A stretch of 64,000 bases of DNA from Paracoccaceae bacterium (GCA_013214575.1 JABSSD010000028.1:37928-101927); one strand, 5' to 3'; counted from the first letter of the stretch, positions 53,490-63,915 are shown. Made by a program: numbers and translations. Notes: generated by a model from the letters alone, not told the origin.

Positions 53490-54803
53490 TTATTTGCTCA
53501 GACGTGCCCCTGAATAGCCCGCAGCGCGGACATTGATCAGCGCTGTTTCAGCCGCGACCTTGTCCGTATAGGGGCCGGCCAGCACCACTTTATACAGCTG
53601 CCCCTTGCGGGTGACACTGCCCAGTCGCACCGACAGGCCGCGGGCCGCAAGCCCCTGCGCTGCCGCCCGTGCGGCGGCTGGATCAGAAAAGGTTGCCGCG
53701 CGGACATAGCGGCGCGACACCGGAGCAGAGCGCGTTGATAGGTGAAGCACCAGACCTTCGGCGGCCTCGGCCTGGCTAACGGCAGCACTTGTCGGCAAAC
53801 TGACCACTGGGCGGTCCAGCGGCAGGGCGACAAGTTTACGTGGCACGGTGCGGGTCCAGATCAGATCGCTTTGCGCATCGCCTTCGGCGGTGCGGGTTGC
53901 GCGCTGGCTGTTCAGCCGGTCATCCTCGCGGCTTGCCAGCACATAGCCTGCGGGAACCTGAACCATTCCGCTGATTATCGCAGGTTTCAGGCCGCGCTCG
54001 GCTCGCTGTTGGTTCAGCCGGTCGTCCTGCCAAACAGCGCGGTATCCGCTGGGCGGGGTGACGGCCTGACTGTGGCGCCGGGCCTGATACACATGGGTTG
54101 GCACCACACGTGTATTGGGGGTCAACCGCAGCGACGATTGCGGACCAACGCCTGTGCCAAAGGTAACCGGTGACACTGCCTGTGGACCACAGCGGGCGCC
54201 CGGGTTGGTATATTGCTGGCTCAGCGCCGAGGCATTGGCACAACCGCCAGATGCCGGTGCCGCCGGAACGGATGCCCGGGCTGCCGCAGCCGGCTGCACC
54301 GCGGGCTTGGCGGATTTAACTGGGGCCGCGACCGCAGCCGCAACCGGCGCCGATCTGACGCTGGCAGTTGCGGCGGGTCGCTGTGGTTTGGTTGGTGCCG
54401 GAGTGGTGGGTGCGCTGGTGCTGGCCACCGAAGTGGTGGATCGTGTTGGCGTCGGGGTCGGAGACGGCGGCTGCTGGTTGGCTGGCAGCGTAATCAGCTG
54501 CGGCGCCGCCCCCCCCTGCGAGGGGCTGCGGGTCGCGCCGGCCACTGCAGTCGGCTGCTGGCCACATAATTGCTTGCGCGAGCGGCTCACCCGCGGAACC
54601 CAGGTCACATTGCCGTCGACGCCCGCCCGAATGAACACACAGCCCTTGCTGTCGACATATTGTTTGCCCCGGTAAGAGGCCGGAGGGAATTCTGCAGGCA
54701 GCCCGGCCCGGGTCTGAGACTGGGCCTGAGACGGGGACAGTCCGGCGGACAGGCCAAAGACGCCTGCCGCAATGGTCAATGCAATAACTCTAGTGATCAT
54801 CAT
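53490..54803 (-). CDS. Secreted SPOR-domain protein with low-complexity linker
   Basis: The 437-residue protein has a Sec signal peptide (about residues 1-27), a YVDSKGCVFIRAG motif seen in alphaproteobacterial SPOR proteins, a long Ala/Pro/Thr-rich linker (about 85-190), two similar DDRLNxQRA units (near residues 259 and 292), and a C-terminal SPOR domain (YVRAATFSDPAAARAAAQGLAARGL). SPOR domains bind denuded septal peptidoglycan, so a cell-division role is plausible. The start at 54803 is chosen over an upstream frame. Confidence 0.87.
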   Translation of the reverse strand: MMITRVIALTIAAGVFGLSAGLSPSQAQSQTRAGLPAEFPPASYRGKQYVDSKGCVFIRAGVDGNVTWVPRVSRSRKQLCGQQPTAVAGATRSPSQGGAAPQLITLPANQQPPSPTPTPTRSTTSVASTSAPTTPAPTKPQRPAATASVRSAPVAAAVAAPVKSAKPAVQPAAAARASVPAAPASGGCANASALSQQYTNPGARCGPQAVSPVTFGTGVGPQSSLRLTPNTRVVPTHVYQARRHSQAVTPPSGYRAVWQDDRLNQQRAERGLKPAIISGMVQVPAGYVLASREDDRLNSQRATRTAEGDAQSDLIWTRTVPRKLVALPLDRPVVSLPTSAAVSQAEAAEGLVLHLSTRSAPVSRRYVRAATFSDPAAARAAAQGLAARGLSVRLGSVTRKGQLYKVVLAGPYTDKVAAETALINVRAAGYSGARLSK

Positions 54804-54940
54804 AGCCGTGCCCCACAAAATATGGGTCAAAGATGCCTGAAAAGTGATTCTGTGGCAAGCATGGTTTGTGGACAATAATGAGGCAATCACCCAGATAGTT
54901 GCGCAATCACCCCATAATTCTGCCCCAGCCTGCCAGGTTT

Positions 54941-55573
54941 TTACTTGGTGCCAAACATCCGGTCGCCCGCATCGCCAAGACCGGGCATGATATAGCCCTT
55001 CTCGTTCAGCTCACGATCCAGCGAGGCCGTTACAATCGACACATCCGGATGCGCCTCTTTCATCCGCGCAACACCTTCGGGTGCGGCCAGCAGACAGAGG
55101 AAGCGGATATCGGTGGCACCGGCCTCTTTCAGCAGGTCGATGGCGGCAACCGAGCTGTTGCCGGTGGCCAGCATCGGATCAACCGCAATCACCAGACGAT
55201 CATTCATGTTTTTGGGGACTTTGAAGTAATACTGCACTGGCTGCAGGGTTTCCTCATCCCGGTACAGGCCGACAAAGCCAACGCGGGCCGAAGGGATCAG
55301 CTCCAGCACACCGTCCAGCATACCGTTGCCAGCCCGCAGGATCGACACCAGCGCCAGTTTCTTACCGGCCAGGATCGGCGATTCCATCTCCTCCATCGGG
55401 GTCTCGATGGTGGTGGTGGTCAGCGGCATATCGCGGGTGACCTCATAGGCCAGCAACTGGGTGATCTCGTGCAGCAGCCGGCGGAAGCCGGCAGTCGAGG
55501 TGCCCTTGTCCCTCATCAGTGTCAGTTTGTGTTGTACCAGTGGGTGGTCAACGACGGTCAGATGTTCGCTCAT
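54941..55573 (-). CDS. upp: Uracil phosphoribosyltransferase
   Basis: It converts uracil and PRPP to UMP. The 210-residue protein has the PRPP-binding motif [21 protein letters not shown] and the uracil-binding C-terminal [16 protein letters not shown]. It starts directly at the end of add and is the last gene of the salvage operon. Confidence 0.98.
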   Translation of the reverse strand: MSEHLTVVDHPLVQHKLTLMRDKGTSTAGFRRLLHEITQLLAYEVTRDMPLTTTTIETPMEEMESPILAGKKLALVSILRAGNGMLDGVLELIPSARVGFVGLYRDEETLQPVQYYFKVPKNMNDRLVIAVDPMLATGNSSVAAIDLLKEAGATDIRFLCLLAAPEGVARMKEAHPDVSIVTASLDRELNEKGYIMPGLGDAGDRMFGTK

Positions 55574-56557
55574 TTAGCTCTCCAGTCTTTTCTGTACCCG
55601 CTCGCGGGTGGCATCATCACAAAAGGCGGCCGCCAGGGCCGTCGCATTCAGGGCCGCAAAATCCTCTGCATCCCAGCCAAAAGCCTGGTTCAGCTTCTCG
55701 TATTCGCGGCGCATGGTGGTATGGAAAAACGGCGGGTCATCGGTAGAGACCGTGACCTTAACGCCCGCATCACGCAGCTTGGCAATCGGATGTGAGGCAA
55801 AGTCCGGGAACAGTCCCAGCACCACGTTAGAGCCGGGGCAGACCTCTAGCACAGTGCCGCGGTCAGCCAGTTCCTGCACCAGTTCGGCGTCCTCCATGGC
55901 GCGCACACCGTGGCCGATCCGTTCAACACCCAGAATCCGCACCGCATCCCGGACGCTTTCGGGGCCACCAAATTCACCCGCATGGGTGGTCAGCCGCAAC
56001 CCGGCCTCGCGGGCGCAGTCAAAGCTCCAGGCAAAATCGCCCTGCTGCCCCATGCCCTCGTTGCCACCCATGCCAAAGCCGACGATCCAGTCGCCTGCGG
56101 TATCCGCCGCACATTTCGCCGCCTTCTTGGCCTGGTCGGGTCCAAAATGGCGCACACAGGTCACCACGCCGCGCAGGGTAATGCCAAACTTTTTCTCGGC
56201 CTCATCAGCGGCATCCTGTATCGCCGCCAGATATTCCCGCCACGCGATCAGATCACCGCCACCGCAGAAATCCGGGCTCAGGAAGGTCTCAGAGTAGACC
56301 ACGCCATTTGCGGCGCTTTCCTCCAGAATGGCCAGCGTCAGGCGGCGGAATTCCTCGGGGCCGGTCAGCACTTCGCTGGCGGCTTCGTAGACCGACAGAA
56401 AATGGCTGAAGTCGCGGAAATCATAACCGCCATCGTCGCGAAAAATCCCGCTGAGGTCCATTTTTTTTTCATGCGCCAACTGGCGGATAAAGGCCGGCGG
56501 CGCCGCCCCCTCGTGGTGCAGGTGCAATTCGATTTTTGGCAGGTCGGCAACGCTCAT
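55574..56557 (-). CDS. add: Adenosine deaminase
   Basis: It deaminates adenosine or deoxyadenosine to inosine. The 327-residue protein has the zinc ligands ELHLHHEGA near the start, THAGE, and the STDDP active-site Asp pair (VTVSTDDPPFF). It overlaps deoB by 4 nt and abuts upp, so it is translated from the same message. Confidence 0.96.
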   Translation of the reverse strand: MSVADLPKIELHLHHEGAAPPAFIRQLAHEKKMDLSGIFRDDGGYDFRDFSHFLSVYEAASEVLTGPEEFRRLTLAILEESAANGVVYSETFLSPDFCGGGDLIAWREYLAAIQDAADEAEKKFGITLRGVVTCVRHFGPDQAKKAAKCAADTAGDWIVGFGMGGNEGMGQQGDFAWSFDCAREAGLRLTTHAGEFGGPESVRDAVRILGVERIGHGVRAMEDAELVQELADRGTVLEVCPGSNVVLGLFPDFASHPIAKLRDAGVKVTVSTDDPPFFHTTMRREYEKLNQAFGWDAEDFAALNATALAAAFCDDATRERVQKRLES

Positions 56558-57765
56558 AAGAAGCTCCTTCCGGGGCCTTCTGGCACAACACCCAGATGAT
56601 CCGCAATGGTTGCGGCGATATCAACGTAGCCCACCGCGCCCAGCGGGCCGGCGCCAAGCCCGGCAATCAGTACCGGCACCTGTTCGCGGGTGTGGTCAGT
56701 GCCCGGCCAGCTCGGGTCATTGCCGTGATCGGCTGTCAGCAGTAACATGTCACCCGGGCGCAGCATTTCAATGATCCGGCCAATCTCGACGTCAAACCAT
56801 TCCAGCGCGCGGGCATAGCCCGAGATGTCACGGCGATGGCCATAAAGACTGTCAAACTCGACAAAATTGGCAAAAGTCAGACTGCCGTCCGCCGCGTTTT
56901 GCAGCCGATCCGCCAGATGCTCCATCAGCGTCGCATCCGCCCCCTTTTGCAGGGTATCAATACCCTGCATGGTAAAGATGTCGCCGATCTTGCCAATTGC
57001 ATGAACCGCCCCCCCGGCGTTCTGCACCCAATTGGTCAGCACCGGCGCCGGTGGCGTAATGGCAAAGTCGCGCCGGTTGGTGGTGCGGGTGAAGCCGTCC
57101 TGCGCGGTGCCGACAAAGGGCCGGGCAATGACCCTGCCGACCTTCATCTGGTGCAGATGAGGTGCAATGCTGCGGCACAGATCGAGCAGCCGGTCCAGAC
57201 CAAATGTCCCTTCATGGGCGGCGATCTGCATCACGGAATCGGCCGAGGTATAGACGATCGGCTTGCCGCTCCGCATGTGCTCTTCGCCCAGACGCTCGAT
57301 AATGGCGGTGCCCGGCGCGTGGCAATCGCCCAGAATGCCGTCCACCCCGGCCGCCCTGGCCACATAGCGGCTCAGATCCGCCGGAAATGACGGCACAGTG
57401 TCAGGAAAGAAGCGCCAATCCCAAGGCACCGGCAACCCGGCCAGCTCCCAATGTCCCGACGGGGTATCCTTGCCCTGGCTCACCTCGGCGGCGCAGCCCC
57501 AACGCCCCTGTGGTTCCGCGCCGAACCCCGGCAGCGGCACGTTTGATGCCAGCCGCAGCGCAGCCCCCAGCCCCAGGCCTTCGAGGATCGGCAGGTGCAG
57601 AGGACCAGAGCGGCCCTCCTCAGCCCGGCCCTCGGCGCAGGCCTGTGCGATATGGGCCACTGTATTGGCACCAAGATCCGGCAAATCACCGTTGAAGAAA
57701 CTGCTGGCATCCGGCGCGCCGCCGATGCCAACCGAATCCATCACCACCAAAAACGCCCGCGGCAT
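56554..57765 (-). CDS. deoB: Phosphopentomutase
   Basis: It interconverts (deoxy)ribose-1- and 5-phosphates. The 403-residue alkaline-phosphatase-fold protein shows MDSVGIGGAPDA at its N-terminus and LLLTADHGNDP and GTDHTREQVP near the C-terminus, the metal-binding residues. It overlaps deoA by 1 nt (TGATG) and add by 4 nt. Confidence 0.97.
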   Translation of the reverse strand: MPRAFLVVMDSVGIGGAPDASSFFNGDLPDLGANTVAHIAQACAEGRAEEGRSGPLHLPILEGLGLGAALRLASNVPLPGFGAEPQGRWGCAAEVSQGKDTPSGHWELAGLPVPWDWRFFPDTVPSFPADLSRYVARAAGVDGILGDCHAPGTAIIERLGEEHMRSGKPIVYTSADSVMQIAAHEGTFGLDRLLDLCRSIAPHLHQMKVGRVIARPFVGTAQDGFTRTTNRRDFAITPPAPVLTNWVQNAGGAVHAIGKIGDIFTMQGIDTLQKGADATLMEHLADRLQNAADGSLTFANFVEFDSLYGHRRDISGYARALEWFDVEIGRIIEMLRPGDMLLLTADHGNDPSWPGTDHTREQVPVLIAGLGAGPLGAVGYVDIAATIADHLGVVPEGPGRSFL

Positions 57766-59069
57766 CAGGATATCCTCTCATGAATGAGATCCGGCAGTTC
57801 AGCGGGGTCTGGCGCAATGGTGATTGCCGCCTGCACCGTGGCCTCGGCAATGCGGGCGGCCTCCTCGCGGGCCGCATGGACCACCGCCAAAGGTGTGCCT
57901 TTTTCAACCCTCGCGCCCAGACGCAGCAGCCCGGCCAGTCCAACCGCAGGGTTGACCAAGTCGCTTTCGACCATCCGCCCGCCGCCCAGTCGCACCACCG
58001 CAAGGCCCAGCGCCTCGCCGTCGATCGCTGTGACATAGCCCGCATGTTGGGCGGTGATCTCTTTGATCACCGGTGCCTCGGGCAGCAGCCGCTGCCAGTT
58101 GTCAACAAACCCAAGCGGGCCGCCAACCGCAGCGATCATCCGGCCAAAGCGCTCTGCCACCTGGCCGCCGGACAGGGCCGCATTGATGCGATCGGCGCCG
58201 TCCTGCTCGCTGGCGGCCAGACCGGCATTGGCCAGCAGAATCCCGCCCAAAACGGCGGTGATTTGTGACAGCGGCCCCTGTGTCACGCCGGTCAGCGCCT
58301 TCATCACCTCGGCCACCTCAAGTGCATTTCCCAGCGCCGGGGCCAGCGGCTGGTTCATATCGGTGATCACAGCTGAGGTCTTACAGCCCGCCGCATTGGC
58401 CGTCTCGCTGAGAGCGCGGGCCAGCGCCCGAGCCTCATCAATGGTCTTCATAAAGGCGCCCGAGCCAAGTTTGACATCCAGCACCAGACCATCCGGGCTG
58501 GCGGCCAGTTTCTTAGACAGGATCGACGCGGTGATCAGATCCAGACTTTCAACCGTCGAGGTCACATCGCGGATCGCGTAAAGTCGGCGGTCCGCCGGGG
58601 CGATCTGGGCGGTGGCGCTGACAATGGCACAGCCAGCCTCATGCATGATCTGCACCAGTCGGTCCTGCGGCACCTGGGTGGTGACGCCGGGGATGGCTTC
58701 CATTTTGTCCAGCGTGCCGCCGGTATGGCCCAGCCCGCGCCCGGATATCATCGGCACATAGGCACCACATTCGGCCAGCGCCGGCGCCAGCAGCAGCGAC
58801 ACGCAATCGCCGACGCCGCCGGTGGAATGCTTGTCCAGTACCGGCCCATCCAGATCCCAGCTCAGCACCTCGCCAGTGTCGCGCATGGCGAGGGTCAGGG
58901 CACGTCGGCCTTCGGGGCCCAGCCCGCGCAGGCACACGGCCATGGCAAAGGCGCCGGCCTGCGCATCGCTGACGGTGTCATCTGCCAGCCCGCGGGCAAA
59001 CCAGCGCAGTTGGTCCTCGCTTGGGGTGTCGCCCCGGCGCAGGGTGGCAATGATCGCGCGCGCATCCAT
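57765..59069 (-). CDS. deoA: Thymidine phosphorylase
   Basis: It splits thymidine to thymine and deoxyribose-1-phosphate. The 434-residue protein has the family signature VLDKHSTGGVGDCVSLLLAP and SGRGLGHTGGTLDKMEAIPG. The ATG at 59069 (MDARAI) is chosen because the upstream frame extends into cdd. It is followed at once by deoB, which takes the sugar phosphate. Confidence 0.97.
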   Translation of the reverse strand: MDARAIIATLRRGDTPSEDQLRWFARGLADDTVSDAQAGAFAMAVCLRGLGPEGRRALTLAMRDTGEVLSWDLDGPVLDKHSTGGVGDCVSLLLAPALAECGAYVPMISGRGLGHTGGTLDKMEAIPGVTTQVPQDRLVQIMHEAGCAIVSATAQIAPADRRLYAIRDVTSTVESLDLITASILSKKLAASPDGLVLDVKLGSGAFMKTIDEARALARALSETANAAGCKTSAVITDMNQPLAPALGNALEVAEVMKALTGVTQGPLSQITAVLGGILLANAGLAASEQDGADRINAALSGGQVAERFGRMIAAVGGPLGFVDNWQRLLPEAPVIKEITAQHAGYVTAIDGEALGLAVVRLGGGRMVESDLVNPAVGLAGLLRLGARVEKGTPLAVVHAAREEAARIAEATVQAAITIAPDPAELPDLIHERIS

Positions 59070-59073
59070 TGGT

Positions 59074-59466
59074 TTAACTCCGGTCCATGTGGCTGGCGTC
59101 AAACTTGCCCGGCAGCAGATCGCCAATTGTGGTTGTCCGTTCACCGCCATCGGTTGTGGCCAATGTTACGGTCACGTCGCCTGCGCCAAATTCCGCCAAT
59201 TTCTGCCGACAGCCGCCACAGGGCGGAATTGGCGCCGGACAATCGGCAATCACAAACACCTCGGTCAACCGGGTCTCACCACCCGCAACCATCGCCGCAA
59301 TCGCCCCCGCCTCGGCGCAAGTGCCTTCGGGATAGGCGACGTTTTCGACATTACAGCCCACATAGATCTGCCCCGAGGCGGCCCGGATCGCGGCCCCCAC
59401 CTTAAAGTTGGAATAGGGTGCATGGGCATTCAGGCGCACAGCGGTGGCAGCGTTTTTCAGGGTCAT
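59074..59466 (-). CDS. cdd: Cytidine deaminase
   Basis: It deaminates cytidine and deoxycytidine to uridine forms. The 130-residue protein has the zinc motif CAEAGAIAAM and PCGGCRQKL. It starts within the end of the VOC-bicupin gene (4-nt overlap) and ends 4 nt before deoA. Confidence 0.97.
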   Translation of the reverse strand: MTLKNAATAVRLNAHAPYSNFKVGAAIRAASGQIYVGCNVENVAYPEGTCAEAGAIAAMVAGGETRLTEVFVIADCPAPIPPCGGCRQKLAEFGAGDVTVTLATTDGGERTTTIGDLLPGKFDASHMDRS

Positions 59467-60551
59467 GGTGTCTCCAAAGTCGTGGTGAAGGCGCCCGGCA
59501 GGCTGACCTCCAGTAGTTCCAGATCATCCGAGGGGTCCGACAGTCTGGTTTTCATCCCCGGCGGAATGACAAATGCATCGCCGGGTGCCAGATTATACGG
59601 CTCGCGCCCCTCGCCGTGCAAGATCACTTGACCCGACATCACAAAGGCAAACAGGATATCGGTGTCATGGCTGGCAAAGGGGCTGTCCCCCTGCCCCTTG
59701 CGCACCACCTGCACATCAGCAACGCCCTTGGTATTGGCGGCAATTGTAGTGCCCCGGCTGATAAATCCCGGCAGCCGAAAATCCTGCCAGTCGGCGCCCT
59801 CAGCCTGATTAAAGACAAACCGCTGCCCCTGCCATTCGCGGTCAGGCCGCAGGTTTGGTGTCGGCAGGGCCATATCATGGTCGATTTCGGTGACATGCTC
59901 GGCAGGGACGCCAATTTCGATCACCTGCACGTTGTCACTGGCTTCGAGCACGCGGTGGCGGATCTCGGGCGGCTGGATAAAGCAATCGCCGGCGGTCAGC
60001 CGCATCTTGGGGCCCTGATCCTCATAGACCACATCGACCCAGCCGTGGATGCAAAAGATCAGCTGAAAACCAACCCGGTGAAAATGCACCATGTCCGGCA
60101 CCGGACCGCCGTCGGGGATACGAATATGGCTGGCGATGATAGAGCCGCCCAGCCGCGACGGCACCAGATCCCGGTAATGCATGCCGGCGCGGCCAATGAT
60201 CCACGGCGCCTGATCCTTAAGCCTGCGCACCACAAAGGAATGCACCGTTTTGGGCATCACCAGCGGCGGGTTGCGGTCTTCTATTTCAATCCGCGTCCCA
60301 TTTGGCGCCGTCAACCGGCGCTGCCCATCGGCAAAGCCATCGGGGTCTTCGGTCAGAATGCGCAGGGTACCCGGCGCCTCGGGGGCGCCTTTCTCAATAC
60401 GCAGCCGCAACCCATGGCCTGAGAACACCGCGACGCTGGGGTCATCGGCCGGGTAGATTGAATCCATCCGCATCCCCAAAACCTTGGTATAAAACGGAAT
60501 ATCGTCACGCAACTCCTGCGTCGGTAATCGCACTTCGGCAATTGTATCCAT
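59463..60551 (-). CDS. VOC-like domain fused to two cupin domains, first gene of the salvage operon
   Basis: The 362-residue protein has three parts: an N-terminal VOC/glyoxalase-like domain (about 1-92; IPFYTKVLGMRMDSIYP), a first cupin (about 135-215; HFHRVGFQLIF with H156 and H158, and a later H199) and a second, more degenerate cupin (about 290-350; GQVILHGEG, YNLAPGDAFVIPPG). Metal-dependent oxygenase or isomerase chemistry is possible but unproven. The start at 60551 fits the VOC domain. It overlaps cdd by 4 nt and heads the deoxynucleoside operon, a setting I do not recognise for such a fusion. Confidence 0.8.
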   Translation of the reverse strand: MDTIAEVRLPTQELRDDIPFYTKVLGMRMDSIYPADDPSVAVFSGHGLRLRIEKGAPEAPGTLRILTEDPDGFADGQRRLTAPNGTRIEIEDRNPPLVMPKTVHSFVVRRLKDQAPWIIGRAGMHYRDLVPSRLGGSIIASHIRIPDGGPVPDMVHFHRVGFQLIFCIHGWVDVVYEDQGPKMRLTAGDCFIQPPEIRHRVLEASDNVQVIEIGVPAEHVTEIDHDMALPTPNLRPDREWQGQRFVFNQAEGADWQDFRLPGFISRGTTIAANTKGVADVQVVRKGQGDSPFASHDTDILFAFVMSGQVILHGEGREPYNLAPGDAFVIPPGMKTRLSDPSDDLELLEVSLPGAFTTTLETP

Positions 60552-60666
60552 TATCCAAAACTTCCTTATGCTTTTTTGCATCAGAGTGATCACATTGGGC
60601 AGAATGTGCAAGAAGTCGCAGGCCAAATGGAGCGGTTCAATTCAACCATTTCCCCGACGTCAAAAT

Positions 60667-60684
60667 TAGTTTAACACTAAACTA
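60667..60684. promoter_or_regulatory. Perfect 7-bp inverted repeat upstream of maeB
   Basis: TAGTTTA (60667-60673) and TAAACTA (60678-60684) are exact complements around ACAC. The dyad lies 19 nt before the maeB ATG, in the 152-nt gap divergent to the VOC-bicupin gene. It resembles MarR-type operators and could control either promoter; the regulator is unknown. Confidence 0.5.
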
Positions 60685-60703
60685 CATATTTTTGGAGCGC
60701 CCC

Positions 60704-62977
60704 ATGTCCGATACTCAGAACCTCCGCCAAGCTGCATTGCATTATCACGAGTTCCCGCAGCCCGGTAAATTGGAGATCCGTGCGACCAAGCCGATGGCCA
60801 ATGGTCGCGACCTGGCCCGCGCCTATTCGCCCGGCGTTGCCGAGGCCTGCACCGAGATCCTCGCCGACCCCGCCAATGCCGCCCGCTATACCATCCGCGG
60901 CAATCTGGTGGCAGTGGTGACCAACGGCACTGCGGTGCTGGGGCTGGGCAACATCGGCCCGCTGGCCGCAAAACCGGTGATGGAGGGCAAGGCGGTTCTG
61001 TTCAAGAATTTTGCCGGCATTGATTGCTTTGACATCGAACTGAACGAGAGCGACCCCGAAAAACTAGCCGATATCGTCTGCGCGCTGGAACCCACATTCG
61101 GCGCCATCAATCTTGAGGACATCAAGGCCCCGGATTGCTTTATCGTTGAAAAGATCTGCCGCGAGCGGATGAACATTCCGGTGTTCCACGACGATCAGCA
61201 CGGCACCGCCATTGTGGTTGGCGCCGCCGCCAAAAACGCGCTGCATGTGGTTGGCAAAAGCTTTGACGACATCAAGATCGTTTCCACCGGCGGCGGCGCT
61301 GCCGGAATTGCCTGTCTGAACATGCTGCTGAAACTGGGGGTCAAGCGCCAGAATATCTGGCTCTGCGACATTCACGGCCTGGTCTATGAGGGCCGCGTTG
61401 AGGATATGAACCCGCATAAGGCGGCCTTTGCCCAAGCCTCGGACAAACGCACGCTGGATGACGTCATTGACGGTGCCGATCTGTTCCTTGGGCTGTCGGG
61501 GCCCAATGTGCTGAAGCCAGAAATGGTTGCCAAGATGTCTGACCAACCGATCATCTTTGCGCTGGCCAATCCCAACCCGGAAATCATGCCCGAAGAGGCC
61601 CGCAAGGTAAAACCGGACGCCATCATCGCCACCGGGCGCAGTGATTTCCCCAATCAGGTCAACAACGTATTGTGCTTTCCGTTTATCTTTCGCGGCGCAC
61701 TGGATGTGGGCGCCACCGAGATCAACGACGCCATGCAGATCGCCTGTGTCGAGGGTATCGCCGAACTGGCCCGCGCCACCACCTCGGCCGAGGCCGCCGC
61801 CGCCTATAAAGGCGAACAGCTGACCTTTGGCGCCGATTACCTGATCCCCAAACCCTTTGATCCTCGACTGGTGGCAGTGGTGTCCTCGGCGGTGGCCAAG
61901 GCGGCGATGGAAACCGGTGTGGCCACCCGTCAAATCGACGACATGGAAGCCTACAAACAAAAACTGAACCAGACAGTGTTCAAATCAGCCCTGCTGATGA
62001 AGCCGGTGTTTGAGGCCGCCCGCGTTGCCTCGCGCCGCATTGTCTTTGCCGAGGGTGAAGACGAGCGGGTGCTGCGCGCGGCGCAGGCGATTTTGGAAGA
62101 AACCACCGAGACCCCGATCCTGATTGGCCGCCCCGAGGTGATTGACGCCCGCTGCGAAAAGCTGGGGCTGGATATTCGCCCCGGCTCCGATTTTCAGATC
62201 GTCAATCCCGAGAATGATCCGCGCTATTACGATTACTGGAACAGTTATCATCGCCTGCTGCAACGTCAGGGCGTCACCCCCGACATCGCCAAGGCGGTGA
62301 TGCGCACCAATACCACGGCCATTGGCGCCATCATGGTACAGCGCGGCGAGGCCGACAGCCTGATCTGCGGCACCTTTGGCGAATATCGCTGGCACCTGAA
62401 TTACGTCACCCAGATGCTGGGGGGCAATAGCTTTGAGCCACACGGCGCGCTGTCGCTGATGATCCTCGAAGACGGCCCCCTGTTCATCGCCGACACCCAT
62501 GTCCGGGTTGAACCCACCCCCGAGCAGATTGCCCAGTCGGTGATTGGCGCCGCCCGTCACGTGCGCCGCTTTGGTCTGGAGCCCAAGATCGCGCTGTGCT
62601 CGCAGTCTCAGTTTGGCAATACCAACTGCGATACCGGCACCCGGTTGCGCGCTGCACTGGAAATCCTGAACGACAAGCCGCGGGATTTTGTCTATGAGGG
62701 CGAAATGAACATCGACACTGCGTTGGATGCCGACCTTAGGTCGCGGATATTCCCCAACTCGCGGATGGAGGGCGCCGCCAACGTGCTGATCTTTGCCCAT
62801 GCGGATGCGGCCAGCGGTGTGCGCAACATTCTAAAAATGCGGGCTGACGGGCTGGAGGTCGGGCCGATTCTGATGGGCATGGGCAACCGCGCCCATATCG
62901 TGTCACCGTCGATCACCGCGCGCGGATTGCTGAACATGGCCGCCATTGCCGGCACGCCGGTCACCCACTACGGCTGA
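60704..62977 (+). CDS. maeB: NADP-dependent malic enzyme with phosphotransacetylase-like domain
   Basis: It decarboxylates malate to pyruvate with NADP+. The 757-residue protein has a malic-enzyme half (about 1-430; [34 protein letters not shown]) and a C-terminal phosphotransacetylase-like half (about 435-757; [26 protein letters not shown]), the MaeB layout whose second domain is thought to be regulatory. The ATG at 60704 has GGAG upstream; a short upstream TTG extension is rejected. Confidence 0.97.
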   Translation: MSDTQNLRQAALHYHEFPQPGKLEIRATKPMANGRDLARAYSPGVAEACTEILADPANAARYTIRGNLVAVVTNGTAVLGLGNIGPLAAKPVMEGKAVLFKNFAGIDCFDIELNESDPEKLADIVCALEPTFGAINLEDIKAPDCFIVEKICRERMNIPVFHDDQHGTAIVVGAAAKNALHVVGKSFDDIKIVSTGGGAAGIACLNMLLKLGVKRQNIWLCDIHGLVYEGRVEDMNPHKAAFAQASDKRTLDDVIDGADLFLGLSGPNVLKPEMVAKMSDQPIIFALANPNPEIMPEEARKVKPDAIIATGRSDFPNQVNNVLCFPFIFRGALDVGATEINDAMQIACVEGIAELARATTSAEAAAAYKGEQLTFGADYLIPKPFDPRLVAVVSSAVAKAAMETGVATRQIDDMEAYKQKLNQTVFKSALLMKPVFEAARVASRRIVFAEGEDERVLRAAQAILEETTETPILIGRPEVIDARCEKLGLDIRPGSDFQIVNPENDPRYYDYWNSYHRLLQRQGVTPDIAKAVMRTNTTAIGAIMVQRGEADSLICGTFGEYRWHLNYVTQMLGGNSFEPHGALSLMILEDGPLFIADTHVRVEPTPEQIAQSVIGAARHVRRFGLEPKIALCSQSQFGNTNCDTGTRLRAALEILNDKPRDFVYEGEMNIDTALDADLRSRIFPNSRMEGAANVLIFAHADAASGVRNILKMRADGLEVGPILMGMGNRAHIVSPSITARGLLNMAAIAGTPVTHYG

Positions 62978-63079
62978 TCCGCCCGCAACAGAACAGGGCT
63001 GCGGGTCATTTCCCCCCTGCAGCCCCTCCCCCCCTTTGCCCTTGATACCAAACGGACAAAGGGAAGAGGGTAATGCCTG

Positions 63080-63787
63080 TTATATCTCGACACGCACCTC
63101 GTGCATCCACAGTTTTGCTGGCCGTGACAGCATGAAGACAACCACGTCAGCCAGATCATCAGGCTCGGTGAAGATATGGTTTGGAACCTCTTCGCCAGCC
63201 TTGGCAAACATACCCGTATTGGTGCCGCTCTGATACAGACCGGCGACCCGTACACCGGTTTCGGCCTCATCTTCCTTCAACACATCGGTAAAGCCGCGCA
63301 CGCCATATTTGGTGGCCGAGTAAACCGATTGCCCGGCCTGAGCGACAACGCCGGATTTGGACGCGATATTGAGAATTGCGGCCTCGCCGCGGGTGCGCAG
63401 CATTGGCAGGATGTGCCGCGTCAGTTGCATCAGGGCGGTCAGATTGGTCTGAACTGTTGTGATCAGCATATCCGCATCAATGGAATCGAGCGGCCCGGCT
63501 TTGTGCCAGACACCGGCGTTGTTGATAAGGATATCGACGCCGCCAAAATCAGCTTCAATGTTTCGTGCCGTGCTCTCCAAGGCCTTAGCATCCATGAAAT
63601 CGACGCAATAGGCGCGAGCCTCGGCAGCCCCCAGAGCCAGCGATTCAGCCACCACCGCATCAAGCCGCGTGCTGTTGCGGCCAAGAATGGCCAGTTTGCA
63701 GCCTTCGGAAGCCAGTTTCAGACAAATATGCCTGCCAATGCCATCGCTGCCGCCGGTTACGATGACGGTTTTACCTTTAAGTTGCAT
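63080..63787 (-). CDS. Short-chain dehydrogenase/reductase (SDR)
   Basis: A 235-residue classical SDR with the cofactor motif VTGGSDGIGRHI, NNAGVWHK, and the catalytic YSATK tyrosine-lysine motif with a preceding serine (NIASKSG). Substrate is unknown. AAGGA lies before the ATG. Its upstream region is cut short by an IS terminal repeat 75 nt away, so its native promoter may be altered. Confidence 0.95.
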   Translation of the reverse strand: MQLKGKTVIVTGGSDGIGRHICLKLASEGCKLAILGRNSTRLDAVVAESLALGAAEARAYCVDFMDAKALESTARNIEADFGGVDILINNAGVWHKAGPLDSIDADMLITTVQTNLTALMQLTRHILPMLRTRGEAAILNIASKSGVVAQAGQSVYSATKYGVRGFTDVLKEDEAETGVRVAGLYQSGTNTGMFAKAGEEVPNHIFTEPDDLADVVVFMLSRPAKLWMHEVRVEI

Positions 63788-63861
63788 GCCGATAATTCCT
63801 TATTTTTAGCCAGACATTATTCTCAACACGATGCCGAAAAGCAATGGATGTTGTTGGACAC

Positions 63862-63881
63862 GGCTTTGTTGCACAAATCGG
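63862..63881 (-). repeat. IS5/IS903-type terminal inverted repeat
   Basis: GGCTTTGTTGCACAAATCGG matches the known IS903-group terminal repeat pattern (GGCTTTGTTG...AAATC). It marks the left outer end of an element extending right beyond the window. The 9-bp target duplication cannot be confirmed because the other end is absent. Confidence 0.8.
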
Positions 63882-63915
63882 CCTGAGGTCGGGCTCCCCC
63901 TTACCCCTGACGGAC

